Notes: generated from the sequence alone by a model not told the origin. A stretch of 64,000 nucleotides of DNA from Actinomadura luteofluorescens (GCF_013409365.1 NZ_JACCBA010000001.1:5580001-5644000); one strand, 5' to 3'. Shown: positions 1-8,625, numbered from the stretch's first letter. Made by a program: numbers and translations.

Positions 1-123
1 GCGGCGCCCGCGGGCGAGCATCGCTACGCGGACGCCTACGACCGCTTCTTCGTGAAGTACTGCCCGCATGACGACGGCCAGGCCGCGTCCCGGGTGGTCG
101 ACCGCGTCTTCGGCAAGGCCTGA
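1..123 (+). CDS. C-terminal end of an unidentified protein (partial)
   Basis: An open frame enters from the left edge and stops with TGA after 40 residues, ending ...VVDRVFGKA. Codon use is G/C-rich at third positions like its neighbours, so it is probably the tail of a real gene. No motif is recognisable in the visible part and I assign no function. It is convergent with the next gene, and the two share a hairpin just past this stop. Confidence 0.6.
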   Translation, partial: AAPAGEHRYADAYDRFFVKYCPHDDGQAASRVVDRVFGKA

Positions 124-129
124 ACGCCA

Positions 130-159
130 GGGCCCGCCGTCAGCCCGGACGGCGGGCCC
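130..159. terminator. Bidirectional terminator hairpin between convergent genes
   Basis: GGGCCCGCCGT (130-140) pairs perfectly with ACGGCGGGCCC (149-159) around an 8-base loop. It lies just after the stop of the partial plus-strand gene and overlaps the last codons of the minus-strand methyltransferase, so it can serve both. There is no clear U-run, as is usual in actinomycetes. Confidence 0.65.
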
Positions 160-841
160 GCGCGAACAGCCACACGCCGGGCCATGAGGCGACCGGCAGG
201 CGCCGCTCCAGCGCGGCGGACATGCGCAGCGCCTCGTTGACGAGCGGATGCAGCGGAGCCAGATCCTCGCGCCGCACCGTCCGGTTCCTGAGCAGACGCA
301 GGAGCGGACGATGCAGGACGCCCCTGCTCCACACGCGCTCCAGCACCAGGCCCGCATCCTCCAGCAGTTCGACCAGCGTGCGGCGGGAGTAACGGCGGAC
401 GCGTCCGAGAGCCACGTCATGGGCCGACCACAGAGCCATGTCGCAAGGAACCGACACCAGCACCGTCCCACCTGGCCGCAACACCCGCGCGACCTCCGCG
501 GCCGCTCGTTCGTCGTCCTCCACATGCTCAAGGACGTCCAACGCCAGAGCCAGGTCGTACTCGCATGCCGGAAGCGGTAGGTAACGCGCGTCGCCCTCGT
601 AGGCCTCGACACCGTAGGCGCGGGCCAGAGCGACGGCGTCCGGGCTCAGGTCGATCGCCGTGGCGCTCCACCCGTGGCCGGCCAGCACGCGGCAGGACGC
701 CCCGGACGCGGCGCCGATGTCGACGGCCGTCCCTGGCACGCTGAACCGCAGCAGCTCGGCGGACAGGATCTCGCGGCGCTCGCGGTACCACCAGTTGTCG
801 TTCTCGATCCGCGCGATCCGCTGGAGCTCGATGGTGTCCAC
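140..841 (-). CDS. Class I SAM-dependent methyltransferase
   Basis: Predicted SAM-binding methyltransferase of about 233 residues. The N-terminal stretch (IARIENDNWWYRERREIL) is typical of methyltransferases that act on glycosyl or lipid substrates. Motif I is VDIGAASGASCRVL, where the usual GxGxG is degenerate (GAASGAS). An acidic residue ends strand 2 (ATAIDLS), and LALALDVLEHVEDDERA followed by RVLRPGGTVLVSVP gives motifs IV-VI. I chose the GTG at 841 because homology-like sequence begins there; an in-frame GTG at 898 would add 19 low-complexity basic residues. It lies about 120 bases beyond coxG on the same strand, but nothing ties it to that cluster. The substrate is unknown. Confidence 0.8.
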   Translation of the reverse strand: MDTIELQRIARIENDNWWYRERREILSAELLRFSVPGTAVDIGAASGASCRVLAGHGWSATAIDLSPDAVALARAYGVEAYEGDARYLPLPACEYDLALALDVLEHVEDDERAAAEVARVLRPGGTVLVSVPCDMALWSAHDVALGRVRRYSRRTLVELLEDAGLVLERVWSRGVLHRPLLRLLRNRTVRREDLAPLHPLVNEALRMSAALERRLPVASWPGVWLFARARRPG

Positions 842-958
842 CGGGCAAGCCGACCGCACCGGACGCGGCGCGTTCCATCGACGCCGCCGCCCGCGCACGG
901 ATCGTTGACGCCGCCTTGACCCCGTCCCGGATGAGCGCGCCGTCAGCGCTGCCGACGG

Positions 959-1825
959 TCAGCGCCTCTTGCGGCGGCGCACGAGGAAGCGGACGGCCAG
1001 GAGGACGGCGACCAGGCCGCCGACCGCGGGGACGGCCCGCTTGGCGATCGACGGGCCCACGAACTCCAGCAGGTCGATCGCGTCGTCCTTCTCTTCCACG
1101 CGCCGCGCGTGCTCGCCTTCGTGGCGCCCGCCCGCGACGTGCAGCGACGGGCGCTCCGCGGGCTCCGCCTCGACGGGGCCGGGCTTGTCGGCGGGCTTCT
1201 CCGGCGCCGCGGGCGCCACGCCGGTCTCCGCCTCCGACTCCGGTTCCGCGGCCTTCTCCGGGCTCTCCGGGGCCGCGGCGGGCTCTTCCGCGGGCGCCAC
1301 GGCGGCGGACGCCGGCGTATCGGGAGCCGCCTCGGCGGGCTTGCCGGCCGGAGCGGCCGGGGCCTGCGCGGCGGCCTCGCCGGGCGCCTCCAGCTCGGCG
1401 GCCAGCTGCTTGGCGAACCTTGCGATGATCTTGGAGCCGACCTCGGACAGGATGTTGCGGCCGAACTGCGCCGGGCGGCCCGTCACGTTCAGCTTGGTGT
1501 GGACGGTCACGCGGGTGACGCCGTCCTCCTCGTGCAGCCTCGCCTGCACGGTCGCCGCCGCGGTCCCCGACCCGCGGGCCTCCTTGGCGGACGCCTCCAT
1601 CGTGACGACGCGGGACGACTCGTCCGCCGAGACGATCCGCGCGGTGCCGCGGTAGGTGATGGTCATCGCGCCGACCTTCACCTTCATCCGGCCCGCGTAC
1701 TCCCCGCCGTCGACCGAGTCGAGCGTCGCGCCCGGCATGCAGGCCGCGACGCGCTCCACGTCGAGCAGCACCGACCAGGCCTGATCCACCGGCACGGGGA
1801 CGGTGAAATCGTGGTCGAGCTCCAT
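959..1825 (-). CDS. coxG: CoxG-like SRPBCC protein with a C-terminal membrane anchor
   Basis: 288 residues. Residues 1 to about 145 form a CO-dehydrogenase subunit G (SRPBCC) domain: MELDHDFTVPVPVDQAWSVL at the start, a PG..L motif, and a later GRPAQFGRNIL stretch. A linker of about 90 residues rich in Ala, Pro and Glu follows, then a hydrophobic helix (VGGLVAVLLAVRFLV) and a basic tail (RRRKRR), which predicts membrane anchoring with the SRPBCC domain in the cytoplasm. In Afipia (Oligotropha) carboxidovorans, CoxG helps attach CO dehydrogenase to the membrane; a similar role here is inferred from position downstream of coxSLM. The ATG at 1825 has AAGGA 8 bases upstream. An upstream in-frame extension looks non-coding. 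Confidence 0.85.
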   Translation of the reverse strand: MELDHDFTVPVPVDQAWSVLLDVERVAACMPGATLDSVDGGEYAGRMKVKVGAMTITYRGTARIVSADESSRVVTMEASAKEARGSGTAAATVQARLHEEDGVTRVTVHTKLNVTGRPAQFGRNILSEVGSKIIARFAKQLAAELEAPGEAAAQAPAAPAGKPAEAAPDTPASAAVAPAEEPAAAPESPEKAAEPESEAETGVAPAAPEKPADKPGPVEAEPAERPSLHVAGGRHEGEHARRVEEKDDAIDLLEFVGPSIAKRAVPAVGGLVAVLLAVRFLVRRRKRR

Positions 1826-2020
1826 GATCAGTGTCCTTATCGTCCGGAGACCTCGCCCCGACCCTACGGCGGCGGCCCGTCGCGTCGCCAGTGGGGCCCC
1901 GGGCACCTCGCCACACCTCACCCGTTGCGCTACCCCGCCCCGCGGTGAACATGCGGAGCGGTGCGCACGCGGCCGGGCGCCGGGGCGACGGGACCCGGCC
2001 GCGTGTGCACGCCGCGCGGG

Positions 2021-2875
2021 TCAGCCCGCGGCGGCCGCCAGCGCGCGCGCCGTCAGCACCGTCGCCAGATGCGCCCGGTACTCCGACGACCCGTGCAGGT
2101 CCGTGGGCGGCTCCGTGCCCGCCGCGGCCTGCGCGGCGGCGGTCCGGAAGGCGTCCCGCGACGCCGGCCCCCCTCGGACGGCGGTCTCGACCGCGCTCGC
2201 CCTGACCGGGGCCGGGCCCATGTTGGTCAGCGCGACGCGCGCCTCTTCGACGCCGTCACCGTCGCGGTGCACGGCGCACGCCACCCCGACGATCGCCCAG
2301 GCCTGCGCCGTCCGGTGGAACTTCTCGTAGTGCACGCCCCAGCCCGCACCCAGTTTCGGCACGCGCACGCCCACGAGCAGCTCGTCCGGTTCCATCGCCG
2401 ACGTCATCCAGTCGACGAAGAACTCCGACGCGGGGATCTCCCGCTCACCGCGCGCGGACCGGACGAGGAGCACCGCGTCCAGCGCGAGCGCGACGGCGGG
2501 CAGGTCGCCCGCCGGGTCCGCGTGGGCGAGCGACCCGCCGAACGTGCCGCGGTGCCGGACCGCCGGGTCGGCGACGGTCTCCGTCGCCTGCACGATCAGC
2601 GGGACGTGCTCGCGCACCAGCGGATCGCGCATCACCTGGTGGTGCGTGGCCATGGCGCCGATGAGCAGCGAGTCGCCCTCGTCGCGGATCTCCCGGAGCG
2701 CGTCGAGCCCGCCCAGGTCGATCAGCGCGTCCGGATAGGCGAGCCGCAGCCGCAGCAGCGGCATCAGGCTCTGCCCTCCCGCCAGCACCTTGGCGTCCTC
2801 GCCCGCGTCGGCCAGCGCCCGGAGGGCGTCGTCCACCGAGGCGGGACGGACGTAGTCGAACGTCGCGGGGATCAC
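2021..2875 (-). CDS. coxM: Molybdenum hydroxylase FAD-binding (medium) subunit
   Basis: 284 residues, the usual length for the FAD subunit of xanthine-dehydrogenase/CO-dehydrogenase-type enzymes. It begins with the family pattern FDYVRPASVDDALRAL. The FAD pyrophosphate motif KVLAGGQSLMPLLRLRL lies near residue 33 and a second FAD motif, HRGTFGGSLAHADPAGDLP, follows near residue 110. It should pass electrons from the FeS subunit to an acceptor. The GTG start overlaps the stop of coxL (GTGA), so the two are translationally coupled. Confidence 0.92.
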   Translation of the reverse strand: MIPATFDYVRPASVDDALRALADAGEDAKVLAGGQSLMPLLRLRLAYPDALIDLGGLDALREIRDEGDSLLIGAMATHHQVMRDPLVREHVPLIVQATETVADPAVRHRGTFGGSLAHADPAGDLPAVALALDAVLLVRSARGEREIPASEFFVDWMTSAMEPDELLVGVRVPKLGAGWGVHYEKFHRTAQAWAIVGVACAVHRDGDGVEEARVALTNMGPAPVRASAVETAVRGGPASRDAFRTAAAQAAAGTEPPTDLHGSSEYRAHLATVLTARALAAAAG

Positions 2876-5271
2876 TGGTCACCTCCGGCCGAACCGAGCC
2901 CGCCGCCCGCGCCCGGTTCCGCGGCCGCAGGCTTCTCCTCCGCGCGCATCGCGCGCCACACGCGTTCGGGCGTGCACGGCATCGGCACGTCGTGCACGCC
3001 GTAGGGGCGCAGCGCGTCCACGATCGCGTTGACGACCGCCGGGGTCGAGGCGATCGTGCCGGCCTCGCCGACGCCCTTCACGCCCATCGGGTTGGACGTC
3101 GCGGGCGTCTCGGTGCGGTCGGTCGTGAACGTCGGCAGGTCCGCGGCCGACGGGACCAGGTAGTCGGCCATCGTCGTGGTCGTCAGGTTGCCGTCCGCGT
3201 CGTACACGGCCTCCTCGTAGAGGGCCTGCGCGATGCCCTGCGCGAGCCCGCCGTGGACCTGGCCCTCCACGATGAGCGGGTTGACGACCTTGCCCACGTC
3301 GTCCACCGCCACGTACTTGCGGAGCTTCACCATCCCGGTCTCGGTGTCGACCTCGGCCGCGCACAGGTGTGTGCCGTGCGGGAAGGAGAAGTTCTCCGGG
3401 TCGAACGTGGCGTCAGAGTCCAGGGACGGTTCGATGCCGTCCGGCAGGTCGTGCGCGGCGAACGCGGCCAGCGCGACCTCCTGGATCGTCTTGCCCTCCT
3501 CCTGGACGCCGCGGACGCTGAACCGTCCGCCGGAGAACTCCAGGTCCTGCTCGGACGCCTCCAGCAGATGAGCGGCCACCTTCCGGGCCTTGTCCACCAC
3601 CTTCTCGCAGGCGGAGAACAGCGCGACGCCTCCCACGGCCAGGGAACGGGACCCGTAGGTGTCCATTCCCTTGGGCGAGATGGCGGTGTCGCCGTGCAGG
3701 ACCTTCACGTCCTCGAACGGCACGCCGAGCCGGTCGGCGGCGATCTGCGCCCACGCCGTCGCGTGGCCCTGCCCGTGCGGGGACGAACCCGTGACCACCT
3801 CGACCTTGCCGGACGGCAGCACCCGCACCGACGCGTGCTCCCAGCCGCCGGCCCCGTACGACAACGACCCGAGGACTCGGGACGGGGCGAGACCGCACAT
3901 CTCCGTGAACGTGGACACCCCGATGCCCAGCTGCACGGGATCGCGCCGTTCCCGCCGGTCCGCCTGCTCCGCGCGGAGCTTGTCGTACTGGAACAGCTCC
4001 AGCGCCTTGTCGGTCGCCGCCTCGTAGTTGCCGGTGTCGTAGGTGAGGCCCGCGATCGTCTCGTACGGGAACTCATCGTGCGCGATCCAGTTGCGGCGCC
4101 GTACCTCGATGGGGTCGATGCCCAGCTCGTCGGCCAGCTCGTCCATCATCCGCTCGATGGCGTAGGTGGCCTCTGGGCGGCCCGCGCCCCGGTAGGCGTC
4201 CGTAGGCGTCTTGGTGGTGAAGACCCCCGTGCAGGTGAACGACAGCGCGTCCATCTTGTAGATGCCGTTGAACATGAACGCGCCCAGCAGCGGGATGCCG
4301 GGAGTGACCAGCATCAGGTACGCGCCCATGTCGGCCAGCAGTTCGACCTTCAGGCCGCGGATCCGGCCGTCGCGCTCGGCGGCGAGCGTGAGCCGCTGGA
4401 TCTGGTCGCGGCCGTGGTGGACGGTCATGTTGCCCTCGCTGCGGGTCTCCGTCCACTTGACCGGACGGCCGAGCCTGCGGGCGAGCAGCAGCGCGAGCAC
4501 CTCCTCCCCGTACACCTGGAGCTTGGAGCCGAAGCCGCCGCCGACGTCCGGGGCGACGACCCGGATCCGGTGCTCGGGGATCTCGGTGACCGTGGCCAGC
4601 ATCAACCGCAGGATGTGCGGGATCTGCGTGGCCGAGTACAGCGTGAACTCGTCCCCCTCGGGGACGCACAGCACCGACCGCGGCTCCATGGCCGTCGGGA
4701 TGAGCCTCTGCTGGACGTAGCGGCGCTCCAGCACGACCGGCGCGTCCCGCATCGCGGCGTCGAGATCCCCGTTCTCGAACACCCACGTGTAGGACTTGTT
4801 CGTGCCGAGGTCCTCGTGCACCAGATCGGCGCCGTCGGCTATGGCCGCCTCCATGTCCACCACGGCGGACAGCGGCTCGTAGTCGACGTCTATCTCCTCC
4901 AAGGCGTCGATGGCCGCGGCCTTGTCGCGGGCCACGACGCATGCGACGGGCTCACCGACGTAGCGGACCTCGTCCACCGCCATGGGCGGATGGGCCGGAT
5001 GCTTCATGTCCTCTGTCACGACCCACGCGCAGGGCAGCGAACCCTGTTCCGCGGCGAAGTCCTGGCCGCTGAACACGGCGACGACTCCGGGACGCTCCTT
5101 CGCGGGCGCCGTGTCGACGCCGGTGATCCGGGCGTGCGCGAACGGGCTGCGCAGGAACGCCACGTGCAGCGTCCCCGCCGGCGTCATGTTGTCGGTCCAC
5201 CGCGTCCGGCCCGTGATGAGCCGCGCGTCCTCCGACCGCTTGCGCGGGGTGCCGACCTCCTGCACGGTCAC
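2872..5271 (-). CDS. coxL: Molybdenum hydroxylase large (Mo-cofactor) subunit, form II CoxL type
   Basis: 799 residues, carrying the Mo-molybdopterin cytosine dinucleotide active site. Visible landmarks are the [15 protein letters not shown] start, GGGFGSK at 244-250, the catalytic loop AYRGAGR at 359-365, and a C-terminal [21 protein letters not shown] motif with the conserved Glu of this family. Bona fide aerobic CO dehydrogenases (form I) carry AYxCSFR. The AYRGAGR loop here marks form II, whose substrate is uncertain, so CO oxidation should not be assumed. The GTG start at 5271 overlaps the coxS stop by four bases (GTGA). The frame stays open upstream to 5832, but that part is antisense to coxS. 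Confidence 0.92.
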   Translation of the reverse strand: MTVQEVGTPRKRSEDARLITGRTRWTDNMTPAGTLHVAFLRSPFAHARITGVDTAPAKERPGVVAVFSGQDFAAEQGSLPCAWVVTEDMKHPAHPPMAVDEVRYVGEPVACVVARDKAAAIDALEEIDVDYEPLSAVVDMEAAIADGADLVHEDLGTNKSYTWVFENGDLDAAMRDAPVVLERRYVQQRLIPTAMEPRSVLCVPEGDEFTLYSATQIPHILRLMLATVTEIPEHRIRVVAPDVGGGFGSKLQVYGEEVLALLLARRLGRPVKWTETRSEGNMTVHHGRDQIQRLTLAAERDGRIRGLKVELLADMGAYLMLVTPGIPLLGAFMFNGIYKMDALSFTCTGVFTTKTPTDAYRGAGRPEATYAIERMMDELADELGIDPIEVRRRNWIAHDEFPYETIAGLTYDTGNYEAATDKALELFQYDKLRAEQADRRERRDPVQLGIGVSTFTEMCGLAPSRVLGSLSYGAGGWEHASVRVLPSGKVEVVTGSSPHGQGHATAWAQIAADRLGVPFEDVKVLHGDTAISPKGMDTYGSRSLAVGGVALFSACEKVVDKARKVAAHLLEASEQDLEFSGGRFSVRGVQEEGKTIQEVALAAFAAHDLPDGIEPSLDSDATFDPENFSFPHGTHLCAAEVDTETGMVKLRKYVAVDDVGKVVNPLIVEGQVHGGLAQGIAQALYEEAVYDADGNLTTTTMADYLVPSAADLPTFTTDRTETPATSNPMGVKGVGEAGTIASTPAVVNAIVDALRPYGVHDVPMPCTPERVWRAMRAEEKPAAAEPGAGGGLGSAGGDQ

Positions 5272-5759
5272 GGCGTCACCTCCTGGCGACCGGGCTCGCG
5301 CATGTCGCTCGCCGCCCGCCGCACGGCCTTGACGATGTTCTGGTAACCGGTGCACCTGCACAGGTTCCCTTCCAGCCCCTCCCGGACCTCGTCCTCGGAC
5401 GGGTCGGGGTTCTCCCTCAGCAGGTCGAGCGACGCCATGATCATGCCGGGTGTGCAGTAACCGCACTGCAGCGCGTGCTCCTCGTGGAAGGCCCGCTGCA
5501 TCGGGTGCGTGTCGCCGTCGACGCCGAGCCCCTCGACGGTCGTCACGTCCAGGCCGTCCGCCTGGACGGCGAGCACGGAGCAGCTCTTCACGCTCATCCC
5601 GTCCATCAGGACGGTGCAGGCTCCGCAGTTGCTGGTGTCGCACCCGACCGGGGTCCCGACCTTTCCCAGCCGTTCGCGCAGATAGTGGACGAGAAGGAGG
5701 CGCGGCTCGACGTCGTCTTCGTACGTCGCTCCGTCGACCTCCACATGGATACGTGGCAT
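5268..5759 (-). CDS. coxS: Molybdenum hydroxylase 2Fe-2S (small) subunit
   Basis: 163 residues, full length for the family. The N-terminal plant-type ferredoxin domain has [16 protein letters not shown], and the C-terminal [2Fe-2S]-binding domain has [12 protein letters not shown] and [16 protein letters not shown]. It relays electrons from the Mo site in CoxL to FAD in CoxM. It is the first gene of the minus-strand cluster S-L-M-G. The ATG at 5759 ([11 protein letters not shown]) fits the family start; the open frame upstream is rejected. No maturation genes (coxDEF, MCD synthesis) lie in the window. Confidence 0.93.
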   Translation of the reverse strand: MPRIHVEVDGATYEDDVEPRLLLVHYLRERLGKVGTPVGCDTSNCGACTVLMDGMSVKSCSVLAVQADGLDVTTVEGLGVDGDTHPMQRAFHEEHALQCGYCTPGMIMASLDLLRENPDPSEDEVREGLEGNLCRCTGYQNIVKAVRRAASDMREPGRQEVTP

Positions 5760-5943
5760 GCGGTTTCTCCCAGGGACGTCTCGGGGTGGACTGTGCGAGG
5801 CGTCCCTGGGAGGAGCGCGCTGATCCGGCCACGTCATCGGGGCCACCTCCGTGGAAGGCGACCCTCCGAACCTATGCCGGGGTTGAATGCCGTACTAGTC
5901 CTCAGAGTCGCTTATTTACCGACGTCTGGGGGACTGATGGCCG
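5760..5943 (-). promoter_or_regulatory. Upstream region of the cox cluster
   Basis: 184 bases between coxS and the end of the CHAP gene. It includes a relatively A/T-rich patch near 5885-5925 and must hold the cox promoter, because the preceding gene is co-directional and ends at 5944. I cannot define convincing -35/-10 boxes or an operator. Confidence 0.35.
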
Positions 5944-6651
5944 CTAGTGCACGCGGAGCAGAACCGGCCAGGTCTTCGGCCCGACGATCCCGTCGTCGTC
6001 GACGCCGCCCCACCGCTGCATGGCCTTCACGGCCGTCTCGGTCGTGTCGTCGAACTTCCCGGTCATGCTCACCTCGGGGTGGCTGCGCGCCAGGAGGAGC
6101 CCCTGCAGGGTCTCCACGTGCTCCCCGGAGTCGCCCTTGTTCAGCTCGGGCAGCTTCTTCACCATGTCCTCCGTCCAGTTGCCCCCGCCGTAGGCGGGCC
6201 GTCCGTAACCAGCGATGACACTGGAGTCCCTCACGCGGCGCCTCACCGAGTCGCTCGTGTTGCCCTCGATCGTCTGCAGCCGCCCGCCGCCGAGGACCTT
6301 CTCGACCACGCCGACGTGGTCGATCGCGCCGACGCTGTTGGTGGCGCCCCAATCGAAGAACACGATGTCGCCGGGCTTCGCCTGGTTGACGCTTGCGGTC
6401 GTCCCGCTGTGCCAGCGCCCGGCCTTCTGGAAGTCCTGCGCGTGGCTCACCGTGTAGGCGCGGTCCCCGCCCGGCAGGACGGCGCTCGCGTTGCCGCTGT
6501 GCCGCGCCCAGTAGGTGATGGCCATGTCGCACCAGGGCGCGCTGAGGAACTCGCTCCCGTGCCGGGAGGCGTACTCCCGGGTGAGGCTGTTCGGCCGGCC
6601 CGACATCCCGAGCGACTTGCGGGCCTCGGCGATCATCCCCGCGGCGCTCAT
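5944..6651 (-). CDS. CHAP-domain amidase/peptidase with a peptidoglycan-binding module
   Basis: 235 residues. Residues 1 to about 150 resemble a CHAP cysteine amidohydrolase: Cys41 in SAPWCDMAITYWARH, His112 in AIDHVGVVEKV and the KPGDIVFFDWG segment are the expected catalytic-fold landmarks. Residues about 168-232 match a peptidoglycan-binding domain (GDSGEHVETLQGLL ... GIVGPKTWPVLL). Such proteins cleave peptidoglycan peptide or amide bonds. There is no signal peptide or membrane segment, so export would need another route or cell lysis, as with a phage endolysin. The ATG overlaps the stop of the upstream small gene (ATGA). Confidence 0.85.
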   Translation of the reverse strand: MSAAGMIAEARKSLGMSGRPNSLTREYASRHGSEFLSAPWCDMAITYWARHSGNASAVLPGGDRAYTVSHAQDFQKAGRWHSGTTASVNQAKPGDIVFFDWGATNSVGAIDHVGVVEKVLGGGRLQTIEGNTSDSVRRRVRDSSVIAGYGRPAYGGGNWTEDMVKKLPELNKGDSGEHVETLQGLLLARSHPEVSMTGKFDDTTETAVKAMQRWGGVDDDGIVGPKTWPVLLRVH

Positions 6652-6863
6652 GCCGGGCCTTCCTGCTCGGTTCCGTCCAGCTCGGGGTCGTCCTGGAGCG
6701 CCTGGCCCTGTCCGCGAAAGATCCCGTCGGTGTCGGGCTCGCCGTACAGCTCCCGGAGGACCTGCTCCTCGTCGGGTTCGGTGGCCCGGTGGACGTTGGG
6801 GTTCACGTCCACTTCGTCCATGTGGGCCGCTTCCGCGATGTCTGTTTCGGTCTGGGGGGTCAC
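6648..6863 (-). CDS. Small acidic protein coupled to the CHAP gene
   Basis: 71 residues from a GTG at 6863. A GGAG lies 7 bases upstream of this GTG, and codons further 5' in the open frame look non-coding. The protein is strongly acidic (EPDEEQVLREL, DDPELDGTEQEG), hydrophilic, cysteine-free and without a signal peptide. Its TGA overlaps the CHAP ATG, so the pair is translationally coupled. I do not recognise the family. It could be a partner, inhibitor or export adaptor of the hydrolase, which is inference from coupling only. Confidence 0.6.
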   Translation of the reverse strand: MTPQTETDIAEAAHMDEVDVNPNVHRATEPDEEQVLRELYGEPDTDGIFRGQGQALQDDPELDGTEQEGPA

Positions 6864-7214
6864 GTTGCTTCTCCGCAGCGTCGGACTGTCCGATCGGTCG
6901 GGAGCCTCCTGCCGTTCCGTGCGCGGCTCCGGGCCGACCGTAATGGGAACAACCCCACTTTCTCCGGATTTTGCGCTAAAACACTTGTTTGCTGGTTTTC
7001 TGCCTTCACCAGCGGAGACGGCCGATCGGCCGAGGCGTGCCTCCGGTGCCCGATCCCCCGGCGGGGGAGGGCGCGGCGCCTCCCGATGCCTGTCGGGAAC
7101 GTTCCAAGTCGGGAGAGCGAAGGCGCGGAGCGGGCCGGGGGAAAAGGGGCTTCCGGGGCGGCCCATGGCGCTCTGAGCAGGGGATTTCCGCCGTTTCCGG
7201 GGTAGGGGCCGCCT
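6864..7214. promoter_or_regulatory. 351-base divergent intergenic region with two CCGATCGG palindromes
   Basis: It separates the minus-strand small acidic gene from the plus-strand microprotein. CCGATCGG occurs at 6890-6897, and the longer perfect palindrome CGGCCGATCGGCCG lies at 7019-7032. An A/T-richer stretch (about 6955-7010) between them is the best place for promoters. No gene is supported here. Confidence 0.4.
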
Positions 7215-7310
7215 ATGTTCTTCTTCGCCTCTTCCCGGCTGGGTTGCCTAGGGTCATTGCTCGTGACCCTGGTGCTCACCTGGGTCGTCTACGTGTTCCT
7301 CAGCCGCTGA
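7215..7310 (+). CDS. 31-residue single-pass membrane microprotein
   Basis: A short frame beginning MFFFASSRLGCLGSLL, continuing through a hydrophobic helix and ending FLSR. An AGGGG lies 6 bases before the ATG. The GCLGSLL...LVLT pattern followed by a single transmembrane helix resembles small hydrophobic proteins I associate with actinomycetes, but I cannot name a family. It is probably an inner-membrane peptide of unknown role. Confidence 0.5.
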   Translation: MFFFASSRLGCLGSLLVTLVLTWVVYVFLSR

Positions 7311-7580
7311 GCCCGCCGCGCGGGGCGAGGGCTCGCCGGGGGTGGCCGCACCCCCCGCCGGGTGGATTCCGGTCGACTCTGGGTGATCGGCTTGACAAGG
7401 TTCGGTCACCGAGTGTCTCCTTGTGTGCGTGACGAACCGCGCGCAGACCGACTGCCCCGTGGCCCTGGGCCGCGTGGCCAGCGCGCTGTGTCCTTCGTGT
7501 TGTCGCTGATCCCCGTATCGGGCGATCGCCGCTCTCGCTGACGAGCCTTTTCCAGCCGGCACACGTACGAAGGACTTCCC

Positions 7581-8051
7581 GTGGACCTCTCCGTGGTTCC
7601 CGATCTCACCATGCGCGGCCAGGACGACCCGCACGGCCGCGCGGCCGCCGCCCGTCCCGCGACCGTCGGGCAGCTCGCCGCCCGGGTCGGCGACCTCGCC
7701 GGACGCCCCGCCGAGTGGTGGCGGCTCGTCCGGTTCGACGCCGCCGGGCCGGTGCACGTCCCGCTGGGCGGCCCGACCTGGCTGACCACCTGGCCGCCCG
7801 GCCACGGCGGGACCATCCGCGCCCACGTCAGCACCCTGATCGCGGGCGAGCTGGCGGAGGTGGTGATCACCTCGCGCGGCGTCACCGAGCGTCCGCTGCG
7901 GGCCAACCGGGTCCGGGTGCACGGCGGCGCGCCCACCCTCCCGCAGGGCGGCCCCTGCGACGGGACGCACGCGCTGACGAACCCGGGTCCGGCCTTCGCG
8001 GTCAGCCTGCACGCAGCCGAAGGACGTCCTTGGGACCTCCCGTCCACGTGA
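7581..8051 (+). CDS. Cysteine-dioxygenase-like cupin protein, incomplete metal site
   Basis: 156 residues. The middle and end follow the cysteine dioxygenase cupin pattern: WLTTWPPGH, a segment where the family has HxH, then RPLRANRVRVHGG and GTHALTNPGPAFAVSLHA. In active enzymes three His bind iron. Here the first position appears to be Arg (IRAH), while the second His and the later His are kept, so activity is doubtful. The GTG start has AAGGA 6 bases upstream. The 3' end overlaps the convergent lipoprotein gene by 50 bases. Family assignment is from pattern memory and moderate. Confidence 0.55.
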   Translation: MDLSVVPDLTMRGQDDPHGRAAAARPATVGQLAARVGDLAGRPAEWWRLVRFDAAGPVHVPLGGPTWLTTWPPGHGGTIRAHVSTLIAGELAEVVITSRGVTERPLRANRVRVHGGAPTLPQGGPCDGTHALTNPGPAFAVSLHAAEGRPWDLPST

Positions 8052-8445
8052 CCACCAGCTTCCCCGAGCGCAGGGCGGCCCGTCCGTCGGTCCGGTCGCG
8101 GGAGCCGTTCGCGCAGCTCAGCTTGATCCGGCCCTGCGCGTCCACGGTGCCGGTGCAGAACCCCGGAGCGTTCAGGGTGGCGGCGCCCCGGTAGAGGAAG
8201 AGCGCCACCCGCCGCGAGCCGGAACCCGCCGTCCATGTGCCGTCCAGCTGGGACTTCTTCTCCGCGCCGGGCCGCACCCCGTTCAGCACCGGCGGCGCCG
8301 GCCGCGCCGTCGGCGCGGACGGCGAGGGCCCGGACCCGGGCTCGCTCGAACCGCTGCAGCCGGCCAGCGAGGCGGCGAGCAGCACGGCAAGCGGCAGGCA
8401 CAACGCGGTGAGGGGCGGGCGCAGGGCGGGCACGGCCGGCCGCAT
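8002..8445 (-). CDS. Small putative lipoprotein
   Basis: 147 residues. The N-terminus is a lipoprotein signal: a hydrophobic stretch (LTALCLPLAVLLAASLAGC) ends in the lipobox LAGC with Cys at about residue 29. A Ser/Pro/Gly linker follows, then a compact domain with two cysteines (FCTG, LSCA) that may form a disulfide outside the cell. The fold looks like a small beta-sheet protein, but I do not recognise the family. GGAAGA precedes the ATG. It overlaps the convergent CDO-like gene by 50 bases at the 3' ends. Confidence 0.75.
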   Translation of the reverse strand: MRPAVPALRPPLTALCLPLAVLLAASLAGCSGSSEPGSGPSPSAPTARPAPPVLNGVRPGAEKKSQLDGTWTAGSGSRRVALFLYRGAATLNAPGFCTGTVDAQGRIKLSCANGSRDRTDGRAALRSGKLVVTWTGGPKDVLRLRAG

Positions 8446-8465
8446 GGTTCTTCCAGGGAAAGAGA

Positions 8466-8504
8466 GCGCGCGGCGGGCCCCGGGGGATTAGGCCCGCCGC
8501 GCGC
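8466..8504 (-). terminator. Strong hairpin downstream of tetR
   Basis: A perfect 14-bp stem (8466-8479 with 8491-8504) around an 11-base loop. It sits after the TetR gene and just before the lipoprotein gene on the minus strand, so it most likely ends tetR transcription and isolates the lipoprotein promoter. Confidence 0.65.
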
Positions 8505-8625
8505 GCACCGGGGGGTCGGCGCGGGACGGAAGGGGCGGCCCGGACGGCCCACGCAAGATCCACACCCAATAGAAACCCGTGCGTTTTTCACGTCAAGGGA
8601 GTCGGTGCCGACCGGCCGCATCCGG

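Noticed and set aside
2992..5346. A 784-residue open frame antisense to coxL
   Set aside because: Long antisense frames arise from codon bias in GC-rich genes. The composition is that of a shadow and the coxL motifs are clear on the other strand.
5268..5846. Longer N-terminus for coxS (start at 5846)
   Set aside because: The extra 29 residues are Pro/Arg-rich and unlike the ferredoxin-domain start. ATG 5759 fits the family.
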